From assembly GCA_949316495.1 (NCBI GenBank), contig OX439004.1, positions 32,742,904 through 32,806,903 on the forward strand: 64,000 nt of DNA, given 5' to 3'. Origin of the DNA: Amphiduros pacificus (taxonomy: Eukaryota; Annelida; Polychaeta; Phyllodocida; Hesionidae). Position 1 is the first letter of the stretch. Each line of letters starts with the position of its first letter. Below the pieces are notes generated by a model. The model was given only the letters and a program-made list of their open reading frames with translations. It had not been told where the DNA came from and did no database searches. Both the position numbers and the translations under genes were made by a program. This document shows positions 12,241 through 23,600 of this stretch, piece by piece.

Positions 12241-13565
12241 TACTCTGCATGAACTTGGGTTTCATGCAGTTACAAAATATGAATAAAGTGCAGCAGTTTG
12301 TGATGGCAAAAAATATGGGCTAGACTGTTCAACTGCAGAGGAGTCTGCAAAAATGGATGATGATGATGAAAATAGTATTTCTTGTTAACCTAGGTTCAGT
12401 ATTGTATACAATCTGTCAGTAATTATCAGACATATTTAATGGTATTATTTGGTATTGGTAGTAAATTCACTTTTTACTTTGAAGCATTCAAAGCTGCTAG
12501 TACAATCCTAGGAAATTAATCTAATTATGAGGCAAAGAATAAAAGAAAAACCAAACAAATAACAAAACAAATATCAGAAAAAAATAATATGTCATAAAAA
12601 TGGTACTCTCCAACCCACTATGTGGGACTGAGATCGAAGTGTCATACCATGGTACTTTCATATTCTTTAAGGATGAAAGGTGATTTCAGATGAGACTAAA
12701 AACTATGCCAGGCAGCAGGTTATAGATCCCTCCCCACTTTTCGAAGAGAGCAGGGGATTGCCTCCCTGTGTGTGGACTTCAATATGATCACCACTATTAG
12801 TTACCTACAGCTTGCAATGATGTGTAAAATTCAATTTTTAATGGGTCATTTAACACAATTTCTAAAAATTATAATTGAAAATTATTGTTCTTTATCATTT
12901 TTGATAACTTGTTATTTGATAACTTGATGTGTTGTAGAGGATATCCCAGAAAAGGTGTAAAACAGACAGATATAATCAGAATACAAGAAAGTGCTAATTT
13001 TCAACTTATTTCTCTACTTTTATCATTCATTTTGGAGACAAAGAGTACAAAATATGTGTATTAGCTATTTGAAAAGTTTTCCAATGGATTTCCCATGTCC
13101 AAAAAACATCAAATAGACTCTAAGATTACTCAAATATGTCAAATATGAGCCAAGCTGTATAATTTTTAAGATTTGCTCTGCCATGTGTCGGCCATTTTGG
13201 ATTTATGCAAATTACGCATTGTTCCACTACTTGGATTTTGGTAGACTTTTACTATGTTATTCTCTAGGCTCTTCTGAGACATTTTCTATCAGTTTCATTT
13301 CTGTTCTAATTTGTTCCGGGTTAGGCAATTTTTTGTCGTATATTGACTGGACTATAAATGTGGAGATACTTGTTTATCCCCACAAGTATAGCACCAAGCA
13401 TGATAGTGCCACCTACTACATAGGATATATGTGATGAACATCTGTCACAAGCATATCTCTCAGGCAGGATGAAGAGGCGAGGACTTGGCAGTGATGATTG
13501 GCCTTAATGAGGGATGAAATGATGGATGGTAGATGAGTAATTCTCTCCCCATGGATATTAGGGGG

Positions 13566-13750
13566 GTGGGACTTGGCTCAGTTGGTAAGATGTCTGTATC
13601 ATGCTAAAGGTTTGGGTTTGAATCCCAGTTGGGATAAATAATTCTGTCATATCTCTCATCATTTTTCTGTCAGGAAAAGTGGATATCTGCCACTGAATTG
13701 TGTCTTATTCCATTCAGCGCTCCTTAATTGTTTATTAAAATGGTTTGTAT
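13566..13750 (+). repeat. tRNA-derived SINE-like copy
   Basis: GGCTCAGTTGGTAAGATG (A box) and GGGTTTGAATCCCAG (B box) are about 30 bases apart, followed by a non-tRNA body of roughly 100 bases ending in AT-rich sequence. The layout is that of a tRNA-derived SINE. Confidence 0.55.
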
Positions 13751-14095
13751 TATCATGACTGTGTGATAATACATAATAAAGACTCCCAATCACTCTTTAA
13801 AATCAGCAGGGCATTGAGCCCCAGGAGCAGTCTTCTTTTTGACCTGAAATTGCTTCACCAGGGCTCAAAAGGTTCTCAAAAGGTTCTCAATGTAAACACA
13901 TTCAAATTCTTGGACATGGAGGCTGGTATGGAGTTCAATCAACCCTCTGGCTGATACAGCTTGTACCATATTCACATTTCCATTAGAGTCAAATGGACAG
14001 TGAAATAAGTCTTATCAGTGTGGCAGTGCCTTTTATTTTTATATCATGTATACAAACAAACTCTGACTGATTGATTTTCATGGAATATTCCCAGA

Positions 14096-14600
14096 ACTGG
14101 TACGGCCCAAATGGTCTCCTGTATGTTGCTTTATGGAGCACATTGTAAATAATATTTGTGCATCCATCTTTTCATTTGCTCCTGCTATGATGTGTTTGTT
14201 TCAAACAAATTACATATAAAGCAGCATGCAGCAGACCACCCACCTGCTGCAGCAGGAACTGCCATGTTTTATCTCTTTATCAACCTCCCAGTTATTTAGT
14301 ATGTGAAATGTAAAAGTCCTTTGTCCCTCCAGCTGGTGTTAGTTAAATACTTTTTAGGTGGGAATGATAATTATTATGAATAATGAAATAATAATTTGCC
14401 TGTCATCTGAAGATGATTTTGTTTGCTGGCATCTTCAGGAATCACCTGTTGCAGTCTCTAATTGTTTGGTCTGGTATTCACCATTAATTAGAACAGCAGC
14501 TTTCGTGGAATGAATTTAAGTCTGAGATGCTCCAGATTGTGACAGTGTTGAGGATTCCTGCAATACTAAGTAGATTGTGAATACAAAGCCAAAACAGGAG
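14096..14600. promoter_or_regulatory. candidate conserved non-coding element
   Basis: This stretch has more complex, less AT-rich sequence than its flanks, no open frame, and clustered sites: TAATTA/ATTAATTAG homeodomain-type sites, CACCTG and CAGCTG E-boxes, and repeated GCAGCA. It resembles enhancer sequence but no comparison is available here. Confidence 0.25.
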
Positions 14601-16319
14601 CCTGTCATATGGCCTTAGAAAAGGCTTGTTCCCAATTTCCCTACTTTTCCAAAGTGAAAAGACATAGTTTCAGTAATGATGTCATTCTGCAATATTTATG
14701 TCTCAGAAACAAGGTTATCATATATTTTTTGGCCTTAGCTATTGGTAAAAATTGTACCCTGTAGATAGATGAATGCTCATTTGAGGTGGCACAGGGACAT
14801 CTGATGATCATCTCACGTCCTCTTAACAGTCTGACATCATTGAAATTTCTATTTTAAGCATTTAAGAGGGTGTTATGTGGTATTACTCATTTATGTTACA
14901 GAACACAGGCACAATATTGATAGAAGAAAACTCTAGAATAGAAGAACCTTATCAGAGGCTAATGATCATGTGTTCAAATGAAAGAATGGATGATTATTTA
15001 CTTTGAATTTTTTACTTATTTTTCATTATAGATCAAAAGCATTTTATCAAATATTTTCTTTCCCCGCCTACCTCTATTAATTATGTGTAGGGTCTATAGA
15101 TAACAAATACATAACCCGTGGGCAGGTAGATTTCTGACTGATAGCTAAGGCCTACAAAGTTTGAGGCATTCAGGAAAACCAAGGCATGTGTTTCTACATT
15201 TAAAAGACACCTGAGTGGCAAATATAGGAAGGTTAATAAGTGACGTGTGGGTACCACATTCCTCCCACACTATAACGTCGGAAATGATGTGGCATTATTT
15301 GCTGTTATTATTATCATCCCTTCAGCTAGAAATATCTTTATAGCTATCATTGAACCCGCTTGACAAGTTTGAAAATTTTGCCTGTGAATAATACATTCAT
15401 AAGTCAAAATGCCATTCAAGAATTAAAAATATGATGAATCTCAGTCTGAAGTTGTGATTTTGAGGTATAAGATTTTGGGAAAAAGTATTATACCAAAGTA
15501 AATAGAAAAGTACTGTTTTCTATGGGCTATATCTTCAGTGAACAGTATTTGCCCTTACCTCCTTTTCTTAAATAATGCAAAGCTTAATTTGGAGTTTCCC
15601 TTTTTGGGTATTATAATACTGTGAATTTGGCTAATTTCCCTTCCCTTTTACCCCAATAATATTTGGTTTTATTAATGTTCATAACAAAAATGTAATTTTT
15701 ACCTTAAATAACAATTGAGAGATATGTAGATCATCATAATAATACAAAATCAAGTGAAAATATGGCAATAAAGAACCATTCTAGATGATAGCTTGAAGTA
15801 ATGTATCTTGGAAGACTTGGGACAGATTTCATTTGATATTCAACCTTTCTGAGTTGGCAGCAATTTGATAGTGTTCCAAGTGGTATAATTATTCTTCTAA
15901 AGCATCTACTGATTTCAGAACATTTTATGTTATATTATACTGTGTCTACTTGATTAATTGTGGTGACATATTGAGGCTTGACTAGGTTTGTTTTGTGGAG
16001 CTGGATTACAGGACATTATTATCATGGAAAAAATAGCAAATTGTGATCAAATGGTAATAATAGCCAGCTATCATAAAATGCACATGACCAAAATGAGGTC
16101 ATACCTGATATTTGGCAGATTACATCAGGACATTTTTGCCTGTCACATGACTCCAATAGGTCATGTGATCACATGCATGACCATTTAAAGGTTTTTAGAT
16201 CGAACTGATAATTGATAACCAGAGTAGGATGATGAAGTATGACTGACCTTCATTTGTGAGTAGAAAAAATAAGATAGAGTTACCCTTGGTTAAGATGGAT
16301 TGAATACTGTGAAATGAAG

Positions 16320-16515
16320 GATGTTTGCCCTGCTTTCAGGCCTGCTTGAGAATGCCGCTAATTCCAGCTACGATTGTTGGCTGCAATTTAGGAAGACTGT
16401 CATTACAGCATCCAGTTGCACTAGCCTGTCAAATATGTGTGTGCTTAATTATTCACGGCCTACAAACTATTTTAGGCGGAAATGTAGGAGACTGTTTCCA
16501 TGGTAACCGCTTATC
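16320..16515. promoter_or_regulatory. candidate regulatory stretch with an X-box-like palindrome
   Basis: A less AT-rich block in plain AT-rich DNA. It ends with GTTTCCATGGTAAC (16494-16507), close to the RFX X-box pattern, and includes a GCTTAATTATT site. Two short overlapping open frames here look fortuitous. Confidence 0.25.
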
Positions 16516-16789
16516 TAGCATATTAAATTGGATCAGTAGGAAATATGTTTAGTAAAAAAACTATGTAGAACATTTTTAAAAAGGTGTTTCCTTCTGTAAA
16601 ATGGGATCATTTGATAAACATATATGACGTCCATATATCATTTACAGTGATTTTTTTATATGTTGGAAAAGTTTCTTAGCTGACTTTTTCTATTCTTTTA
16701 GTCTTGGGAATTTAAATTTGAAGTCACAATTCAACTCTGAGAGAAATACATTATGTTCGTGTACAGAGCTATATTGATGTAATTGTGCT

Positions 16790-17100
16790 GCCTGTATCAA
16801 TATACAAACACTAATGGGCAAATATGTCTCTGTAAGCCAATTCACCCCAGTGTCCCAATCTAAAGGTGCCTCATTGTTAGCAAACTTTCACTCAGAGGTG
16901 TTTGCCTTAGATCACCGGTCAGCTAAACAATAAGCTCAATGGATGATTTGGATTCCAGTAGAAGAATAGGACAAATATATATATATGTAGGGGTAATATG
17001 AGTGATAATAACATCTGATCACAAAGTTTAGGTTATAAATATTTATATCATGAAAGATTAAAATTTATAAACATCTGATTACATGAAAGCTTTCATCAAC
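16790..17100. repeat. dispersed repeat R1, copy b
   Basis: Matches copies at 11831-12240 and 61352-61833 through GTGTCCCAATCTAAAGGTGC, TTTGCC..AGATCACCGGTCAG, GATGATTTGGAT, GATCACAAAGTTTAGG and CATGAAAGCTTT. It lacks the 5' part present in the other two. Confidence 0.6.
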
Positions 17101-17110
17101 CAAGGTGTCA

Positions 17111-19621
17111 CATGTTACAGCAGTCAGGCCAGTGTCTCAGTAAAATATATGATGATTCTTGAAATTGTCCCCATTTCTCCAACACTGGGTGTACATTTTA
17201 CCTTTGTACGACCTTGTCGTGCATATGTGGACTTTGATAATGACAGGATAAAAGATTGGTCACTCTGTAAGTCCCCTTCCCCTTAAGTAGTAAAGCTTAG
17301 GTAAGCCACATTAAGCAGTGGTCTGCTCATAAAGATATGTTTCCCTCTACAAATTACGAGGAATTAGCACTAAAAACTTATCAACAAAATCTCCAAATAT
17401 CAACAATAAACCATATATTATCACCTACACACACGTCACAGTTATAGAAACTCAGAAAACAGAATTCCACCCATAGCTGTATCTAAACACTAAAAGTAGC
17501 AGTAGTTTGGAGGGAAGGGAGGGAGGAGTAGCCACGCTGGGTTGCACCTGCGATCAATATCAGAAATAGTGCAGGCAACTTGTTCTACAAGTATAGATTT
17601 TTTATATAGATATACAGGTAGCCTATTGGGTTTCAATGTATTCCTAGAGGGTCTTGTATACAACTTTCCAGAGAATAATGAAAAGCTCATTCTTATTCAA
17701 TACAGTTGGGTTATATAATCAGATGCATCATGCTTCAACATTGTTGTCCATGATAGCACATAAAAATGAATAAATGATAGAAAATACTTTCATTTAGGAG
17801 AATGCATTTCAGTATTCAAGACTAGATGTGATTATGTGAATATTAGAATGAAAAATAAACTATTAATTTTCCCAGCTGACCCTGCTGTAGGGCTGTTCCT
17901 GGAGGTTAAAGCAGCACAGATATCTGTAGGCGAGTGGTCCTCAGGGTTGGGATGAGGGCAAAACTTGATCCCTCTGGGGTATTGTTAGAGGGGTAAGATA
18001 GTCTGCCCCTGTGCCTAGTACATGCCCACAGGCATAAAACTTTCCCTTGGCACACAACATTTGCTTCGACAGATCAACATTTTGAAGACAGATGATTAAC
18101 TGTGTTAAATTGTTAAAAAAACTGGAAGGAATTATTTTGATGCTTTCTAAAATGCACTGATGGATTTAATATGAATGTGAATAATTCAACTTAAAGGGAA
18201 AGGAAGGGAGAATGTTCATTTTGCTCCTGGCTGATTATCATGAAGAATAAAAGATCAGAGTTCCCAAGGAGGACTGTAGAGTTTAGATAGCACGATATTT
18301 GAATCCTGCACAAAATATATATATATATAATTTCTTACCCTGTACCCAATTTGACACATTTTGGTCATATAGGTACCATATAGGTAATGAAGGTACCAAC
18401 CAATTGACCCAGATAGAACTGAAGGCCAACTAATCAGGTTCTTCTTGACCCTTCTGACAGTCAGAATATTGGCCACGTGGTCACAGCAGTTCTGTGACGT
18501 CACACAAGGACTCTGTCACTGTTGGATGGTAGATACAGAACAAGAAAGTTCTAATTCATGGTTAATCCCTGATGAAACCTCAGATATGATCTCTGCCACT
18601 GGTAGGAGCCACACTGCCATCCATTACACCACCCAGTTTGTCCATCTGGATTATAAGTTTGTACATAAAAAGTAAGACAATTTTTTTCTTGACTGAAACA
18701 CAACTGTGAGGGAAAAATGTAACATCAAAAGAAAACAAATATATGTCATTTAAAAAAAATATAAAAAGCCCTTCAATCTAGTATTAGTGTGGCCTCCTTA
18801 ATTTGATGTCAAGGTCGTTGTAAAATAATTGTCCTCATAATCTGTCTGTTACCATTCTGTATTTACCAACTCTGGGTCTTTTTATAAAGAGGCATTGCCA
18901 ATTTGTGCATACAGCTGATGGCAAAGGTTGTATTCAATTTTCCAGTAAATAGTCATATTGCATGAGAATCAAAGCAGAGAATAGCATCTATTATGTTTGT
19001 AGGCTAAATGCCTGTGAGAAATTTTTTCCTGTATACAGGATGATTCAAGCAAGAAATGCAGCGTTTGCCAGCATTTTTTTTGGGGGGGGAAAGCGTGCAG
19101 GAGGGTTGTGGGTTGAGAGCTAGGCTTGCGGCTGTGCCCATTGCTTGTCCTTGTCTTGCCCGGTATCCATTGGTGGGTATTGATTTTCTGTGAATACAGT
19201 CTTTGAGGCTCATTCTCATTTCAACCAACACTCATTTTTCCCGTTCACCATCTCTCGTATTTCACAGCAGCTGTTTGTTCTGGGTGTGAATCATATGAGA
19301 TTTGTCCATTTCCATACACGTATTCAGTAACATTTCTATTAAACCAAAAATATGTTGATCAATTAAAAAAAAAATTATAGTGATTTACAATTATTTGCAG
19401 CCAAAATTTCTCAGACAAAACGTAAGTGGCAGGTGGCATTGTGGAATAGATGCTGGGTGGCACGTAAGCATGGTTAGAGTGGTGGTGCCGTGGTAGAAGG
19501 GGCGATGGCTAACAGCCTAAACTCACGACACAATGCTGAATGGTCTCACAGTACTAATTCTTGATTAATATTCATGCTAACCGTCCCTGCCTGCTACTGG
19601 ATGATACGCTAACTAATTACC
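17111..19621. other. non-coding DNA
   Basis: AT-rich with a TA run near 18319 and a full CRE-like TGACGTCA at 18496-18503. Nothing else supportable; short open frames on both strands look fortuitous. Confidence 0.4.
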
Positions 19622-20105
19622 ATGTCGCCCAATCCCCCTTCTGAGGATTCCCCAGCTGAGGTTCCCCCTGCTGAGGATCCCCCTGCTGAGGATTCCCCTG
19701 CTGAGGATTCCCCAGCTGAGGATTCCCCTGCTGAGGATTTCCTTGCTGAGGATTCCCCAGCTGAGGATTTCCTTGCTGAGGATTCCCCTGCTGTGGATTT
19801 CCTTGCTAATGATCCCCCTGCTGAGGATTCCCCTGCTGTGGATTTCCTTGCTGAGGATTCCCCTGCTGTGGATTTCCTTGCTAAAGATCCCCCTGCTGAG
19901 GATTCCCTGCTGAGGATCCCCCTGCTGAGGATTCCCCTGCTGAGGATTCCCCTGCTGAGGATTTCCTTGCTGAGGATTCCCCTGCTGTGGATTTCCTTGC
20001 TAAAGATCCCCCTGCTGAGGATTCCCTGCTGAGGATCCCCCTGCTGAGGATTCCCCTGCTGAGGATTCCCCTGCTGAGGATTCCCCTGCTGAGGATTCCC
20101 CTGCT
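19622..20105. repeat. 15-bp minisatellite, open on both strands
   Basis: Units of CCTGCTGAGGATTCC, with TTCCTTGCT and GTGGATTTC variants. Because 15 is divisible by 3 the array is open in several frames: + strand PAEDSPAEDS-like, - strand QQGNPQQGNP-like (182 residues with flanks). A block with one 14-bp unit recurs at a 119-base offset. The flanks show no splice or promoter context, so I treat it as a minisatellite, not a gene. Confidence 0.8.
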
Positions 20106-20355
20106 TTAATGCTTTGTGGTACAACTTGTGTAGATAACTATGACCTGAAATATACACAACAATATTTCATTTAACTTGCCAGGAGATAATTAATTTAGAC
20201 TTAAGATAAATGTAATTTTGACTTTTATTCATATTTCCCACATTTTCTGCCCTGATACATAAATTGTAATGTTCATAAATAATAATCATCCATGTAGACC
20301 CGGAAAATGTGAGAATAATGAAATTAATCAAAATATATCTGCCACTCATATCTCA

Positions 20356-20356
<1 letters not shown>

Positions 20357-20422
<66 letters not shown>
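20357..20422. repeat. (AT)n microsatellite
   Basis: An uninterrupted AT dinucleotide run of roughly 65 bases, about 125 bases before the first visible SCAI exon. Shorter (AT)n runs lie at about 18319, 26240 and 33285-33310. Confidence 0.97.
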
Positions 20423-20424
<2 letters not shown>

Positions 20425-20547
20425 CTGTAACTGAACTGCATCTGTTGCAAATGTACAGAGAATGCTGTTGTTGTGATAAGTGATGAACACTCACATTGCT
20501 ATTTACTTGCCGGTAACCATGGTAATATTCTCTTTTTGTCATTGCAG

Positions 20548-20643
20548 GGACCTCCCCCAGTATGGACACAAACAATGGCAGTCATATTTCGGAAGAACAT
20601 TTGATGTCTACACAAAATTATGGAAATTCCAACAACAAAATAG
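20548..20643 (+). CDS. SCAI: SCAI exon (first visible)
   Basis: 96 nt, acceptor TTGCAG and donor GGTCAG-type (AG|GTCAG). It starts one base before a codon boundary and ends two bases into an Arg codon. It encodes DLPQYGHKQWQSYFGRTFDV and on to KFQQQN, almost identical to vertebrate SCAI. The entering split codon proves an upstream coding exon. Confidence 0.95.
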
Positions 20644-23600
20644 GTCAGTTTATAGATTGATTCTCACCCAATAAAGTTTATATCAGTTGCACTCTGTGTT
20701 TGCAGAGGAATAATGGTGGTATTGACACATTGGTAAATGGTTTGCAGTGGCATTATATGAAAAGCAAATATTTCTTATGTACAGATGAATACGTTTGTGC
20801 TGCATAGCATTTATAGGAAGAAGTGTTCATAGTCAGTTTCTGAGTATTTCAGGCGATATAATCATTTATTATGTCATTATTTGATACAAACAAAATATTA
20901 TGCAATAATTTGAAACAATAAGAAATATATGTTTTATTGTGATAAGATTTGAACTTATTCTCGCAAACATGATAAAAATAATCCTTTCAAATTGATTATA
21001 ATTTATTTGGATTACCAATTGAATAAACAAATTAATTTGGAATATATAAAATATACAATGAACAAAAAAATGTACATCATATGGCTTAGCAGATGAGTAG
21101 TGGAGTGGAAAGTATCTTAAGTTTTGCACATTCGCTTTTGTTTGCTTTTGAGATACGCACAAGTCGAAAAAAGCAAGCGAACAAGGGGGATGTAAACTGA
21201 TATAGAACAAAAGTATTCAGGAAAAAACATGCACAGAAAGCACAAAATTTTCAACATGTTGAAAAAAAATTGTGGACCCAAACGGACCAAAGCAGTCTTA
21301 CCGTACTGCTCCGAACCCAAAACAAAGAAATTTAGAAGAAGAGTTGCGTGGATGTCCAAACTCATTCCAAATGCTCAAATTTTCCCGTCCGCTTTCATCC
21401 GCTTGGCATGTTCGTTACAGTGAGACTGCCGTTTAAGCAACACTGTCAGTGAAACAATTTTTCTGTATAGCAAATAAACACATAATCTACAAAATATATA
21501 TATTTATATGCAACATATATCATGCTATATGTAAAGGAACTGACACAAATGTTTGTGTTGTCGAAGCAGTTGATTGCATAGATGATTTGTAAACAAATAA
21601 GGAACTTGTCCAATATCATCCTTCAACATTGCAAAAACAACTCTCTTTTCCAACATGTCATTTCATATAACATTATATTTATTATTATATTAAATGTTTT
21701 ACTTTCAATTAAAGTTTGAATATATTACTGCCAAATTTTGCAAAGAACATTAATATTTGACAGTGCTGTGGTAGACAGCACTATGAAGTGATAGATCACA
21801 TAGCAACCCTTTAAACTTGTGATCATTAAGTAGAAGGACACGGATATTTTTATACATAACTGATACAGTTCTTAATCTGCTTATACATCTATTGTCTAGG
21901 ACCAGTGAAATTATTTGTTTCATAATGTAATTTGATTAGTTTGAGATGAGTTTTGTGCAAAATGGTTGAGTTCAATGTCATCAGAAGAGTTCAGTTTATT
22001 ATCATACATAATGGTCAAGTTGAATGTCATGCAAAATGGTTAGGTTGATTGTCATGCAAAATGGTTAGGTTGAATGTCATGCAAAATGGTTTACACTTTA
22101 AAAACTTAGTATCAAACTGAATGATCCTCACAGCTCTAAAGTGTTATTACATACATAAAACAAGTAATTCTAAAAATCTCATTGCCCCCTCTTGATGATA
22201 TGGATGAGATGCAGACATTAAGATTTAAATTATGATATATTCATTTTTACTTTTAATTCAAAACAAATATCTTCATGAATTACTAATATTTCAATGTATG
22301 CACCACCAACTGTTTTACCTTTGCAACAATATGGTTATACCCAAACAAACAGACTTAGTCAAGTCTGTGTTCATAAAAAAGCTCTGATAATGTAATCATC
22401 TACACTGACCTTTCAGGGCTTGTCAGAACACAGTATATTTGAGCAAATTCAACATCCTTCCGGCTACAATGACTGATGGTCTCTATGTAGCTATAAGTCA
22501 TCTTCCTCTCTGATCCTGCTGTGCCCATAATCAGAATAATGACAGTTTGACAGAATTCGGCTATATATAGATGGTGAAATAGAAGCGAGAGATCGCGAAA
22601 GTCGGCTACGAGGAAAGAGCTGCACAATATGATTACTGTAGGTGGAAACATTGTGTGGCCATCCGCCAATTTGAAGATACACGAAGAGGCTGAGATCACA
22701 AGTGAAGTAAAAAGGTTACAGATACCTGAGATATCTTATTGGCAAATAGCTGCTGTGGTTTCCATATATAGTTTGTGATGTTATGACCATATCTCTCATT
22801 GTGTTAAAGAAGGATTGCTTGAGCCAGCATGGGATTTACGTTTTCTCTCTTTTAACACATTTCTGAGAGCATTAGATTAAGGTACATTGCTATTGGGGAA
22901 TTTTAAGGGCATATTACTTTTGGTGCTAGCTTTGCTGACTATGTCAGCATGGTTCATACAGTGAGAAGTAGAGATTTTCAATCATTTTGTCTGTCTGTTA
23001 AACGTAATCTTCTCCTCTGAAAGAACTGGTCAGATTTCTTTGTTAGGTAAGAAGTTATATTGTCAGGAGATGAATTTTGTTTTCCACGAGTCTCATATTA
23101 AAAGAAAAAAGAAATATAACGGCAAATAGTGACTTATGTCTAAGATGTATAGATACTTGGAACATCCAGTACCTCATTCTGCTAATCTAAATATAGCCTC
23201 AGTTTAAAGGTTCTGTAGAAAAACAGTAGGTAGGGAAGGGGTAAATACATTAGTTGTGCTTTATTAATTGTTCTCAACCTGCAACACTTGTTCTTAACCT
23301 ACAAAACTTACAAAAAGCAATGCCCAGCACAGCTCTCAAACCTTTTGCCTATGTTTATATTTGATTTGTTTCATGTATTTTTTTTATGTAATATATTGAT
23401 GCCTGAAAAATACATGCACAACTGAAATGCACTATATCTCCTTAAGGCTATCAGTAAAGGTTATTTGAAATATCATCGCAGTGCATTGACAATAATGACG
23501 TAGACTTTTATAGTATTTATATGAAACAACTATTCTGGAACAGAAAAGTGAGTGCAAGGTCTGTGATAACAAAAATATACCCAGTCATTCTTTAAAAAAT

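Larger units (their letters stand above)
10209..13355. mobile_element. possible nested element with about 160-bp inverted ends
   Basis: 10209-10364 (starting ATAGTCCAGTCA, ending AAAATGGCC) is mirrored by 13190-13355 with good but imperfect identity, for example CTAATTTGCATAAATTC against its complement. The outer termini read ATAGTCCAGTC / GACTGGACTAT. The 3.1 kb between hold a foldback element (10918-11601) and a dispersed repeat copy (11831-12240). It could instead be two inverted copies of one unrelated repeat. Confidence 0.45.
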
